Shown here piece by piece: positions 9,300 through 19,771 of a stretch of DNA of 64,000 nucleotides. Source of the stretch: Beverwykella pulmonaria. Lineage: Eukaryota; Ascomycota; Dothideomycetes; Pleosporales; Melanommataceae. The notes beneath the pieces were generated by a model. That model had not been told where the DNA came from and searched no databases. It was given only the letters and a program-made list of their open reading frames with translations. The translations under genes and the position numbers were made by a program. The stretch spans positions 831,538-895,537 of the forward strand of contig BCHH01000013.1 of NCBI GenBank assembly GCA_001599595.1, given 5' to 3'. Within the stretch, counting starts at the first letter, position 1. Each line of letters starts with the position of its first letter.

Positions 9300-11970
9300 A
9301 TGAAGGGGTCAGGTAGCAATCAGAACTCATCGCCAGATGAGCAAATGGACCCCCGAGGCACAATAGAAAAGTGGGTGAGATACCAACTGTGCCAATCAGG
9401 ATATTCCGATATGGGCGGAAAGCAAATAAAACCCATTAACATGGATTCCTTTCGGAGCCAGCTCCACAACAACCTACCCCATAGAGCCAAGGAGATCACA
9501 GCGGTACTCAAGATGTAAGCAATCTTATTGCATGCTCTCAAAATCAGTCTAACTCTGAGTAGGGTAGAAGAAGAGCTCATCACGGTTTGTCTATCCCTGC
9601 GAAATTTGGGACATTATTAACATAGAGAAGGGTATTTGTCAAGAGTTCCCCAGGAACGCAGATGGACGTTTCCTAGAAACCCCTCCGGTGGTAAAGAAGC
9701 TGAGAGAGATGAGACCCGAGATTTCAAAGAAACGGGCAAAGGCGGTGGTTCTAAAGTATGTGATATTTTTACTTCCATTTGTTCAACACGAAACGTGTCA
9801 CTAAATTTAGAACCAGGTGGGAAAAGCAGAACGTCTTGAGCCCCGTCCCGGGAAAGATCAGCGCATCCGAGCACAAGAAAAAAGCTGTGGTCAAACAAAT
9901 CAGTGCACTTCCGAGTAACGTTCCAGCGCCGAAGCCAGTCCAGAACAATTTCCCAGACGAAGCTCTCGAAGAGTGGGTTCATCAGCAGTTCCTTGATTAT
10001 GGATTCTCAGACAAGGGGTTCAAAGGGTTTGCTAAGATCGCCAAGAATATGGCCTTGATTCGACCAAACCAGAAGCACGAGATCATAGCCACAGTGAACA
10101 AGTAAGGACTAAGAAAATTCCCAAATGGTGTTGAAACTGACATATTCTAGACTACGCGAACCGGGTCACAAGTTCAGTTTCGGGGATCCCGAAGCAGTGT
10201 TTAGTGCTAAGGCTGCGGAGCGGAGATTGAAGGGCACCACACAGAAAATGGAAGGTGTTCAGCTTCAGCAATCTTTTCCAGTCAGCTCTTCCTCAAATGT
10301 TACTGTGCCTAAGCCCCTAGCTCTTTCCAAGGATGCACCTATGCGTACGAGTCAGGTGACTAACGCGACGCCCAACATCTCTGGCGCGAACAAGTCGACC
10401 GACAATAAGCCTCCAACATCAAAATTTAACGGGCTTCAAATTTCAAAAAGACCCCATGAGCCATCAGACGACGAGTATACAGAGTCAAACTCCAGTCCAA
10501 AAATCATCAAAGACAAAGAGAACTCAGACGACAGCGATTTGGACGAACAACAGCACGGAGTCTCATACGATCCAAGCTACGACCACATCGATCTTCTAAT
10601 GCCCGATGAGGACGTTCAAGATGACTCCGAAGAAAGATTTACGGGGGCCGATGCGGAGATTCAGCATGCTCCGTTGATTTCTGGGGACATGGTTACAGAA
10701 GAGCACAGAGACCTACTACCGCAGTACGGATTTCTCGGTATCACAGCTCAGGAGAGATCCAAACTCTTTCTCAATACCAACATCCCTTTCTCAGCATTTA
10801 TTTGCGGAGTTCAAGGAAGCGGCAAGAGCCACACCACATCGTGTTTTCTAGAAAACGTGCTCATTCCCTCCAAGCATCTTGGCCGCCTCAAGAACCCCCT
10901 TTCGGCTCTAGTTTTCAGCTACGGTCAATTCAGCGGCGACGGCTCGGGATTCAACATCAGCGAAGTCGCCTCTTTAACAGCAGCCCATCCATCATTTCCG
11001 GGCCATCCTCACGTCCAAAAGGTCACCGTCTTAGTTTCTCCCTCTAACCCAGGCATAGCCAAGCTCTACCAGAAAGTCCCGAACGTGACGGTGATACCAT
11101 ATAAGCTGAAGCCGTGGAATCTGGACATTGAAGTCATGCTCACACTGATGGCCGTCAAAGAGTCGGATGAACAGCCACTCTACATGGCACAAGTAACCAG
11201 CATCCTTCGTGACATGGCTACCCATGGCGACGGCAAATTCAACTACGAAGATTTCAAAAAGAGACTCGAGGAGTGCACATTCAACCCGGCACAGACAAAC
11301 ATGCTAAACCTACGTCTGGATCTTTTGGAATCGTTCTTAGATCTTAAAAATACGTGCCCTGAGCCGCAATTCAGACCTGGCGAGATCACCATAATGGATC
11401 TGTCGTGTCCATTTGTAGACGCGAACACTGCCTGTATACTGTTCAAGATTGGTCTTGGACAATATTTACAATCCAAGGCACCCGGGAAAATGATTGTTCT
11501 TGATGAAGCCCACAAGGTTTGTTTTCCTCAACCTTCCCCTCCCTCCTTTCTCTAACACATATCCACAGTACATGCTCAAAAACCCCGGAGCTATCGCTCT
11601 TAACTCCTACCTCCTCCAAGTAATCCGTCTCCAGCGCCACTTCGGTGCCCGCGTCATCATTTCCACCCAAGAACCCACCCTCCTCACCGACCTCATCGCC
11701 CTCTGCTCTATTACAGTAGTTCACCGCTTCAGCAGTCCAGAATGGTTCTCCGCTCTTAGGAAACACATCCCCATGTCTGGTCATGACCACAACAAGTTAC
11801 TTCAAGATATTGAGAGTCTGAAAACGGGGACTGCGCTTGTGTACTCATCCGGTGCGGTGCTAGGAAAGAATGAGGATGGGAGTTTGGTCAAGGGGACGGG
11901 GAAGATGGTTAAGATGGCTATTCGGAAGAGAGTGACTAGTGATGGCGGGCAGAGTGTTCTGGCGGTATAA
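9300..11970 (+). CDS. HerA/FtsK-superfamily P-loop ATPase with duplicated N-terminal motif
   Basis: There are six exons: 9300-9514, 9563-9584, 9628-9755, 9811-10101, 10151-11516 and 11569-11970, giving 807 residues. Walker A is GVQGSGKSHT near residue 438. Walker B is KMIVLDEAHK at the end of exon 5. The STQEPTLLTDLIALCSITVVHR segment matches the sensor/arginine-finger region of HerA-like ATPases, where a similar 'SQ-P' motif precedes 'N-RI'. The N-terminal third carries two related short segments: IEKWVRYQLCQSGYSDMG at about 22 and LEEWVHQQFLDYGFSDKG at about 173, each followed by a helical stretch ending in K-EI-A-(V/T)(L/N)K. Between them and the ATPase lies a disordered acidic linker. Cellular role unknown; the superfamily pumps or translocates nucleic acid or protein. 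Exon 2 is only 22 nt. Confidence 0.85.
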
Positions 11971-12715
11971 TCTGGATGGAGATTTGGATGTACTTGTTGG
12001 CGTTTGGGCGTAAGGTGTCTTTGGCGCTGGTTTAGAGGTCCATGTAAATAATCTTATCCATTAGTAGGTATTAGTCTTGATGTAGATGTTTGTGTATTTT
12101 CTCTCGCATACACAGATCCACACATGCACGCATTATAGAAACTCAGTTTTCGGTTATGTTACTCCCCATGTCCTCGCTACGTTTGCGTCCGTGTGGGTTC
12201 TATAGTTTAAAGGCAAATGCAAAGATTTTTGTTGGATGAGGCCTCCCATTGTTGCTAACAACGAGGTTTAGGATGGGCATTTTGGATTGTTTGCAGATTT
12301 AGTTGCGGACATGTTAAATACTATACAATCCAGGTAGATTACACCTACACCAACTTCTCCAAATCTCCACTGAGGCAATGCTTAGACTATCTACTTCAAT
12401 AAGATAACTGCTTTCCTGTCCATGCACGTTGTTCGTTTTCACGGGCGTATACTTCGACTTTGTCTTCCGCCAACTCCAAGACCAAGGGTGAGATTAGCAA
12501 CATCTTTCAGCAGACCTTATATCAGATAAGAACGAAAGATGGCGACTGAGAACTATACTGCGGTGGAGGGAAGGGTGTGATATAGAAAATCACAAGGGTA
12601 GAAGGCGGCTCGCAGCCATGCGATGTCTGAAGCAGCAATGCACTGAGGGAGGGGGAGAATCAAGGTGAGGTTTGGCAGTAGGCTATTGCATTTTCGTTAT
12701 ATCTAGCTACCAAAC

Positions 12716-12765
12716 GAATGAAAGAAAGAAGTGGAATGAAAGAAAGAAGTGAAATGAAAGAAGAA
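12716..12765. repeat. 18-bp purine-rich tandem repeat, about 2.7 copies
   Basis: GAATGAAAGAAAGAAGTG occurs twice exactly (12716 and 12734), followed by a partial, diverged third copy. Confidence 0.8.
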
Positions 12766-13756
12766 ATATTCGTGATCTCGTTGGGGTTCGATTGTCGATT
12801 CCTGGTGATCATGATTGTGTCGATGACCGATTGTCCTTCCTATGATTCATGAATGATCGATGGATGCGGTGTTCGGATGCCCATATATATGCCGCGTTGG
12901 TTGATGACGAAGCAAGCAGCCGACAGAGAAACCAAGACCCGTTCCCTGCACCATGCACCCAAGCCTTCAACCCGTGCCTGAGGTAGATTTAAGCGAAGTA
13001 GCTCTTCGCTACGGCGCAATACTTCGTATAATTAGCAAGGCAATGTCATTTTACACACCTCGACCATGCTGGAACACATTTCCCCGGCCTATTTCTTTGA
13101 ACCCACCACCACATCGATATAGCTCAACACCTTGATATACCCCTCTCATGAGTACTCACAGCCTTCCCGGACTTCCGCACGTTGACGGGTTACTGTCGAA
13201 ATAAGGCTTTTCCTGTCTCAACAATCTCCAGCGCGGAATCTACTGATTTCCAACGTAACAGACTTGAAATCTTAAACCATGCACGGGGAAACAATACGCC
13301 TGGTAATGTACTCGCAGTAATGGCGTAGTGAACGAAATGAATTGACCATAAATACCTTAAGTCTTTGTTGTTGCCTGTTTAATGATCTATTCCGGTATGG
13401 TACTGAGGTAGTGTTGCGTGCTCTTGATAACCGGTTGGGGAACGATAGGAAACTCCTAGTTTTGCGCCAAGTAAGCCTTGCAAACACATACAGTTCATAC
13501 TTTCTTGCAGTGCTGTCTTCTTCTACGATCAACATTGTAGACCCCAACTTCCATTCCAGGCACTTCTTCATCAATAGCAGTCTTATTACAACCTTCCTTC
13601 AGTTCTATGAAGCTAGTTATTCGCAGCTACTTTCTTGACCCCTATCCTTGGCTATATCTCAAACGTGCATCGATAAACTCCTTGACCCTTTCATTAATTC
13701 TTTCTTTTTCCACGATACGCCTTATACGATTCACATGCTGATCTCTGTAGTCTGAT

Positions 13757-13764
13757 GTAACATG
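13757..13764. repeat. hAT target site duplication, left copy
   Basis: GTAACATG immediately left of the CAGAG terminus; identical to 17716-17723. Confidence 0.92.
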
Positions 13765-13785
13765 CAGAGATGGCAACAATCAATC
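13765..13785 (+). repeat. hAT terminal inverted repeat, left
   Basis: 21 bp, matching the right terminus at 19 of 21 positions. Confidence 0.88.
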
Positions 13786-16701
13786 CGAATCCAAGTAATT
13801 GATTGATCAATTGATTATGTAACAATTCAATCAATTCAATCTGTTTGTATGGATTTTTGCAATCAATTCAGTCACTGCCTCAAAGATTGATTGGATAATT
13901 GATCCAATTGATACCTATTTTATAAGGCCATAAGTTTATATGTACGAGTAAGCTCCTAGGCAGTTTTCGGTCGGAATTACGATCTTCCGGAGATGCTNGG
14001 GCCATACGATTTTGCCCTGCACCAGCATATCCTCCATAAGAATCTTCTATCTACACCACCACAATGAGCCAACGATTACACCTTAGTCGACGTACTGCGC
14101 GCCCTGTTGACGGCGACTCACAGGCTACTCAAACGTTTGAGGAGGAGCTCCGCGATCGCGTAGATGTCTCCCCTGCGATTTCTCCCTCCCTGGCACCCTC
14201 TGCAACTGATGCGACCCCTAAGCCCTCCAACAAAGATTTTGACGCCTGATTTGAGGATAACTTTGATGGGATTGATTGGGATCGCCTACGCAGTTACATG
14301 GCCCCTCTCNGTACACAGAAACACAAGAAGTTGTGGATTTATAGGCATGGATACAGGGTGTGCTTGAGAGCAGCCCCATCACGGATATTCTTTATATGCG
14401 CCTACTGCCATCAACACAAGATAATTGATAGTGGAGGAGGCNGCAGATTTGAAGTTACTCTATCAACCTCTACTGCTACTGCTTATCTACGTAAAAAGAT
14501 CCGTAGGCACGGCTATACTCAAGATAGGCGCGTAGGTGTTTAGATGGAGCCTGGGCAGAAATCCTTAGAATATATTATAGGTAGTGGAATTGAACTATCA
14601 CAACGAGCAGCCAACGCAATGGGAAACTTTGACGTACAACGCTTCTAATTAGCTGCAATTAAGTAGATAGTTGATAATAATCATCCTCTAAGTAAGTTTG
14701 AAAGCCCTACCTTTAAAGCTATAATGCTGCTTGCAAGCCCAGAGGCCGCAGATGTGTTATAGAAGAGCTACTACAGTGTTTCTCAGTACATTATGCGACT
14801 ATACAACTATCTGCACCCGCAAATTATAAACAAGTTGTCTAAATCTATAAGCAAAATACATATATCCTTTGACAGATGGACTATAAAGGGTGGGAAGAAA
14901 GGGTTTTGTAGGATAGTTGCGCATTATGTTAATTCCTCAGGCATTATTAAAGACATCCCTATTGCTCTTCTACAACTCTCTGGCGCACATACTAGAGCAA
15001 GGATTGCCAAAGCAATACAGGGGATTCTTCTAAGCTTTGAAATAAGCTCAAACAAGATTGGATACTTTGTTTTAGACAATGCGACAAACAATAATACAGC
15101 AGTTGAGTGTTTGGGTGTTGAATATGGGTTTAATGCCAATAAACATCAACTGCGCTGCGGCCCCCACATACTCAATCTAGTAGGCCAAACAATTATTTTT
15201 GGGATAGATAGCAACACATTTGACAACAATCAATTGCAGTATCAAATTGAGGAGGATTTCTTAAAGGAGTGGCAGAAATTTGGGGCACTTAGGGTGCTTA
15301 TCAACGTTCTGCATCACATCAAAACACTACAACAGTATAATAAACTACGCGACTTCTAGGAAGCAGAGGCTAAGGAACAGAAATTGCAGCAGCCTTACAA
15401 GCTTAAAGAGCCTGTTAAGCCTGTTATTACAAGGTGGAATTTATTTTGTAGCTCCTTTGAGCGTGCTGTTGAGTTACATAGGCCTCTGGATGCATACATT
15501 TAATATTACATTGAGGCTATCAAAACCAAAGATACTTACGCACAGAGTCGCAACAACAAGGAGCTAGATGCGCTAGATTAGATGAGATTAACAGGATTAA
15601 CAGCTTACAATTAGGCTATTATTACTTAGTACATTAAGGTTCTACACCCCTTAAAGGAAGCCACTTCGCAACTTAAAGGTAGAGGGAAATCTGGACAATT
15701 TAGTGCTATCCATGAGATTATCCCCACACTTAAACAATTGCTTAATCACTACAAGGACCTTGTAGAGCAGTATAAAGAGGTAGATTTTAATGAGGTAGAT
15801 GGCCCTAAAGATCATCTAGCTATCAACGTCAAGGCTGCCTAGAATAAAGCTTAAAAGTATTAGGAAATGCTCAACAATTCTCCTGCCTATTATGCTGCAA
15901 CAGTCCTCCACCCTTACTACAAGCACTACTGCGATAGATCATGGATAAATCAACCTACCTAGCTAGCCACAAGTAACGCAGCTTTTAAATCTCTGTAGGA
16001 GAGGGAATACAAACCAAAGAGCTCTTATAATAGGCAGCAGCAACCACCCTATAAAAAGGTCAAGATTTTAGGGCTTTAAGAGGCTATCAATCAACACGTA
16101 AATCCTGTTCAAGAAGACCAAATTAACCCTGAGGATCTAGATGAGTTTCAACGCTGGAAGCTCTACAAGCCTAATTTGCCCTAGGAACACGCACATTTAA
16201 TTGACCCAATTGCCTATTAGATAACTCTCAAACCTTATTACCCTTATCTCTCTAAGATAGCAATTGACGTACTATCTATCCCAGCATCAAGCTGCGCGTG
16301 TGAGCGTATGTTCTCTGAGATTGGCGATCTTTTAGAACCTAAGCGTAGGAAACTAAGCCCTCAACTACTTGCAGCAATTCAATGTGTACAATCCTAGACA
16401 AGGGCTGGATTTCAAGTATCTAGGGACTTTAATCACACTGATATAGTAGAGCAAAAGATTGATAATATATACAGTATATCTGAGTGGGATCTTGACTACT
16501 AGAAACCTGTGAGGGACACTTCTGTGTTACAGTTCAAAGAAGTTGCACAGATGCGGGCTGCAGATGAGGAACCAACCCCAACAACAAACAAACAAAACCC
16601 TGTCAACAGGCGCAGCACGGCGCGCAGACGGGCGCAAAAGAACAGCGAGGATTCGCGCAGGTAAGCAAGGCACGTGACAGAAGATATCCCGCCAAGACAC
16701 A

Positions 16702-17041
16702 GGAAACTCAGGAGAATTGAAGGATCCTAGAGATCCTACCAAGGAAGGGGAAACTCAGGAGAATTGAAGGATCCTAGAGATCCTACTAAGGAAGGGGAAA
16801 CTTAGGAGAATTAAAGGATCCTAGAGATCCCGCTAAGGAAGGGGAAACTCAGGAGAATTAAAGGATCCTAGAGATCCTGCTAAGGAAGGGGAAACTTGGG
16901 AGAATTGGAGGATCCTCAATATCCCGCCAAGGGATGGGAGACTTAGGAGAATTGGAGGATCCTTAATATCCCGCCAAGGGATGGGAGACTCAGGAGAATT
17001 GAAGGATCCCCAATATCCCGCCAAGGGATGGGAGACTTAGG
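16702..17041. repeat. 47-bp minisatellite, seven units plus a partial, inside the LTR
   Basis: Unit starts are at 16702, 16749, 16796, 16843, 16890, 16937, 16984 and 17031, exactly 47 bp apart. Each unit reads GGAAACTCAGGAGAATT, then a GGATCCT core, then a purine-rich end. The first four or five units (ending AAGGAAGG) and the last ones (ending AAGGGATGG, with AATATCCC) form two subfamilies. A minus-strand open frame across the array is an artefact of the repeat. Confidence 0.92.
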
Positions 17042-17060
17042 ATTCTATGGGCAAAGAGGA

Positions 17061-17070
17061 AATATATAAG
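17061..17070 (+). promoter_or_regulatory. TATA-like box in the solo LTR
   Basis: AATATATAAG lies just after the minisatellite, in the position expected for a U3/R promoter if the LTR reads on plus. Orientation is inferred. Confidence 0.35.
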
Positions 17071-17694
17071 GAAGGCAGTTCCCTATGTTATGTTTGCTCT
17101 TTGTAGTCAACTCAAATAACTTCACTTGCCTCTTACCCAGATTGATACAGCAAGTTAGTTAGTCAATTTATTGATTGGATTTACCACCCCTCTATCTTAT
17201 ATCATCGTCTTCAAACCTCACAGAATAATCCTACAACACCTACGCTTACGCTCCGCCTTAGTACGGACCGGACCCAGTAAGTGTTCACCTCGTATAACAT
17301 TCTGTTCCCAGAGGGTCTCCTGCAGAGGCCCCTTGGAGGCCTATCAGGCCGTGTGCTTAAAGATCACGTGACGTATCTTTGGAGGCATCTGGGTCNACAA
17401 GTCACGTGACATACCATATATAGCTTTCTTCAAATCCTCCGAGTATCCTGAAGGATTCGTCTCGACTCTGATGAATCAAGCTTGTTTACCTCTGATCCAT
17501 CTCTTCGTTCCGTTCCCTGCTAGTACTGCTCTCACAAACCCCCATACAAATCAGATACGGATTTGATAATCGATCATCAATTACCAATCAATTTCCAATT
17601 CAATTCACCCTCCTCTACCCTATCAAGTCAATCAAATCAATCTGCTACGGGCAGCTTCATCAATCAAATCAATTGGATAAGGAATAGTTGATTG

Positions 17695-17715
17695 AATTGA
17701 TTGTTGCCAACTCTG
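17695..17715 (-). repeat. hAT terminal inverted repeat, right
   Basis: 21 bp; reverse complement begins CAGAGTTGGCAACAATCAAT. Confidence 0.88.
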
Positions 17716-17723
17716 GTAACATG
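17716..17723. repeat. hAT target site duplication, right copy
   Basis: GTAACATG immediately after the CTCTG terminus; identical to 13757-13764. Confidence 0.92.
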
Positions 17724-17893
17724 TAATCAGCATCCTAACAGTCATCTACCCACAGCTGCTTTCTTGAGCGCTATCGTGTGCGCGGGTCAAACGACCTTCA
17801 ATCGGGTCCCCCACCCTTCCCTTGAATGCCTCCTTCCCAAAATGCAAAGTTTCAGATTGCTATCTGTGCGTAGTGTACCATTATCCAAGAATT

Positions 17894-19299
17894 CTAGTCC
17901 GTCCTCCGCATTTCTGTCGCAGTCTGAAACCGGAAATCTGCTGTTCTCCACAACGATCTCAGAAAATGCACCCTTGCCGGCATTGCCGGCAGCGTAGATA
18001 GAATCTCCCGCGGCCATGCCAATAAATCCCCCCAATCCACCTTCAATCTACTCATCGCCACCATTGCGGCTCTCTTCGCCCACGCAGTAACAAACCATCT
18101 CTTCGGACTCAGATACATGACCGTGCACCAATGAATGAAAATCAGCAGCGCGATATCATCGCCCTCAGCGAGGACTTCAAGGAATTCCGGGTGGATTTGA
18201 GAGGGCCAGTCGCAGTAGTTTCTCCAAGAGCGGGGGATGCCCTGGCAACCGATGATCCATGCTTGCAGTTCGGAGAAGGCGTGGCGGTTTATTTCTGCGC
18301 GTTCGATGTCATCATCGGAGTTTGTGGGATTTTCGAGAGAGTTTGAGATGAGCGTAAACAGGAGGTGGAGGGACGCTTTTATTTTGTTGTCGACAGGTTT
18401 CTTAGGGATAGCGACGCGGTGAACGATCAGCGGCCAGTGCTTGCTCTTGTGGAGGTAGGGCAGGGCCTCGTGGTTGATGGCCATGGCGCTGCGTAGTACC
18501 CGAAGTGTCTCAACATAGTCAAAGTTTACTTCAGGACAGGACTCTTGCGCCGAAAGCTGGAACACAATCATACAGACCCCGAACGTCAACACTGCGATCC
18601 AGTTCTCCTCAGTAATGATGCGCGGGGCCTGCTGAAAGAGACTTAAGGCGGCGACTTGGTGTTCGAAAGCGGAGATTGAGGTCCCTGAGTAGCGTGACTG
18701 AATGCGATCTTTGCTGAGACAGCATAGGGAGAAGAAGCAGTGCTGCACATAGCGGTATTTGTTGGCTTGGTCGGCGAGAACAGGGATCCAGAGGGTGGCT
18801 TCGTAGGTGGAGAACCAGGAGTTGTAGAGTAGTAGTGATAAACAGGAGGTGAAAGACAGTGAGTTAGTGCAGAGGCTCTCGATTGTGCCTGTATTGGGAC
18901 CTGCGTGTGGGAGAGGGGCGTACGATGTTACACTGCTCGATACGAGACCGGGGGGTTCGAGAAATTGTCCAGTCGTAGAAATTGGATCGAAACAAGAAGG
19001 AGATCCAACCGAAGATGATTCGAAAACAGATGCAGATGAAAGCCTGATCGCGATCCCGCTTGCCTGCTGAGGCGTAGTCGGATGATCTAGATTTTGATAT
19101 GTGCAGCACTCTTTCCGCCGAAAGCAGTTCGCGCAAACAGGGGCTTGTGCATCGCACTATGTTACCCATCAACCCATGTCTCAGGATCTCGTATAAAGGC
19201 AGGAGTAAGGCCCACCTTGACTCTTCTTCGTTTGCAATTCACGCAGCCATTTCTCGACTTGTGATGGTAAACTCTCAATCCTTGCTTTTTTCTCGGCAT
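17894..19299 (-). CDS. Zn2Cys6 transcription factor with fungal C-terminal regulatory region
   Basis: The exons are 19216-19299 (28 codons) and 17894-19156, joined across a 59-nt intron that splits the zinc cluster (GTGGGC to ACATAG), giving 448 residues. The binuclear cluster C-x2-C-x6-C-x6-C-x2-C-x5/6-C is formed by GCVNCKRRRVK from exon 1 and CDAQAPVCANCFRRKECC from exon 2 (C19, C22, C29, C36, C39, C45/46), preceded by a basic N-terminus. A Ser-rich linker follows, then a helical region (ISAFEHQVAALSLFQQAPRI, HRHAF-type segments, RSWRNYCDWPSQIHPEF). The layout, with a cluster at the extreme N-terminus and no long coiled-coil linker, resembles the Upc2/sterol-regulator-like group, but targets cannot be inferred. 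The gene ends 178 bp from the end of the hAT element. Confidence 0.88.
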
Positions 19300-19771
19300 T
19301 TCGAATGTGTATTAGTAGACAACTCGGAGGCTAGAAATAGATAAACCCAGAGGTGGGTGGATGAGCAGAGGGAATACTCCGTCCATATGATGCTGAGCTA
19401 AAAGCCCCCAATGTCCGAACGCGTGTGTCTAAGCCTGGCGCGTCTGGAAATCAAGACTGGGGCCAAAAGCCGCTTGACTAGCTAAGACAGGACTAGTGTA
19501 CGAGCATCTCTGCTGACGATCCATCAGATTCCACCACTGGGATGACGTAGTGGACTGCTTATTTCGCGAGCTCTGCTAGATTCAGTAATCTTGGTTCTCA
19601 TTCTGGGGGCATGTTGCGGGTTATGATTGTTATCGGGGAATTAGGTTCAAGAATGGATTGAAAATTCTTGGCTGTCGTCGATGCATCTTTATTTTCGACG
19701 ACGAATGCTTCTTTTCACCCACCAGGGATTAAAAACTTGAAGCTCTTAACTTCCAATGAAGGAAGTAGAAT
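19300..19771. other. Intergenic, no gene seen
   Basis: Promoter side of the Zn2Cys6 gene and 3' flank of the WD40 gene. No coding signal. Confidence 0.5.

Larger units (their letters stand above)
11971..13764. other. Long gene-free region before the hAT element
   Basis: I see no convincing gene. Small open frames at 12953-13135 and around 13342-13638 lack recognisable content. A short 18-bp tandem repeat sits at 12716-12765, and the last eight bases (13757-13764) are the target duplication of the hAT transposon. Confidence 0.5.
16525..17299. mobile_element. Solo LTR of a retrotransposon, inserted in the hAT transposase
   Basis: The insert is 775 bp. It begins TGTTAC and ends ATAACA, the usual TG...CA inverted ends. 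It is flanked by a perfect 5-bp duplication TTCTG (16520-16524 and 17300-17304), the length typical of Ty1/copia and Ty3/gypsy elements. Removing it and one TTCTG restores the transposase frame. It contains a 47-bp minisatellite and a TATA-like AATATATAAG at 17061. No internal retrotransposon sequence is present, so it is a solo LTR left by recombination. Confidence 0.85.
14064..17360 (+). pseudogene. hAT transposase, 20 in-frame stops, no frameshift, split by a solo LTR
   Basis: From the ATG at 14064 one frame runs to 16524, is interrupted by the LTR, and resumes at 17305 to a TAA at 17358-17360. The two parts sum to 2,517 nt, a multiple of three. A BED-type zinc finger lies near the N-terminus (CAYCHQHKIID followed by RKKIRRHGYT). 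The RNase H-like core includes ISFDRWTIKGGKKGF and YFVLDNATNNNT, and the C-terminal dimerisation motif is SIPASSCACERMFSEIGDLL. The 20 stops are 15 TAG, 4 TAA and 1 TGA. TAG and TAA are what CAG, CAA and TGG become under C-to-T change at CpA, the RIP signature. The element cannot make transposase. Confidence 0.88.
13765..17715 (+). mobile_element. hAT DNA transposon, complete ends, RIP-type decay, LTR nested inside
   Basis: The element is 3,951 bp. It starts CAGAGATGGCAACAATCAAT and its other end, read inward, starts CAGAGTTGGCAACAATCAAT, typical of hAT termini. It is flanked by a perfect 8-bp target duplication, GTAACATG, the length expected for hAT. Both subterminal regions are full of CAATCAATT-type motifs, as hAT elements often show. 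It carries a BED-finger/hAT transposase frame on the plus strand with 20 premature stops, and a 775-bp solo LTR inserted near the 3' end of that frame. Removing the LTR leaves an ancestral element of about 3,171 bp, counting one copy of the LTR's 5-bp duplication. All four ambiguous bases of the window lie inside this element. Confidence 0.93.

Noticed and set aside
12780..12810. Possible tRNA B box (GGTTCGATTG)
   Set aside because: No matching A box or cloverleaf at the right distance; no tRNA gene was found by eye in the window.
13342..13638. Plus-strand 98-residue ORF before the hAT element
   Set aside because: No recognisable motif, overlapped by an equal-length frame on the other strand.
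14064..16502. In-frame TAG codons read as sense codons (stop reassignment)
   Set aside because: The other genes use TAG, TAA and TGA as ordinary stops, and the transposon stops fall where Gln and Trp codons would change by C-to-T. RIP explains them.
16525..16664. Transposase C-terminal extension rich in Arg and Asn
   Set aside because: The frame stays open by chance into the solo LTR; the 5-bp duplication shows the real junction at 16524/16525.
16833..17024. Minus-strand repeat protein
   Set aside because: It is the translation of the 47-bp minisatellite in one frame.
16702..17041. CRISPR-like array
   Set aside because: Units are contiguous 47-bp tandem copies with no unique spacers, in a fungal LTR.
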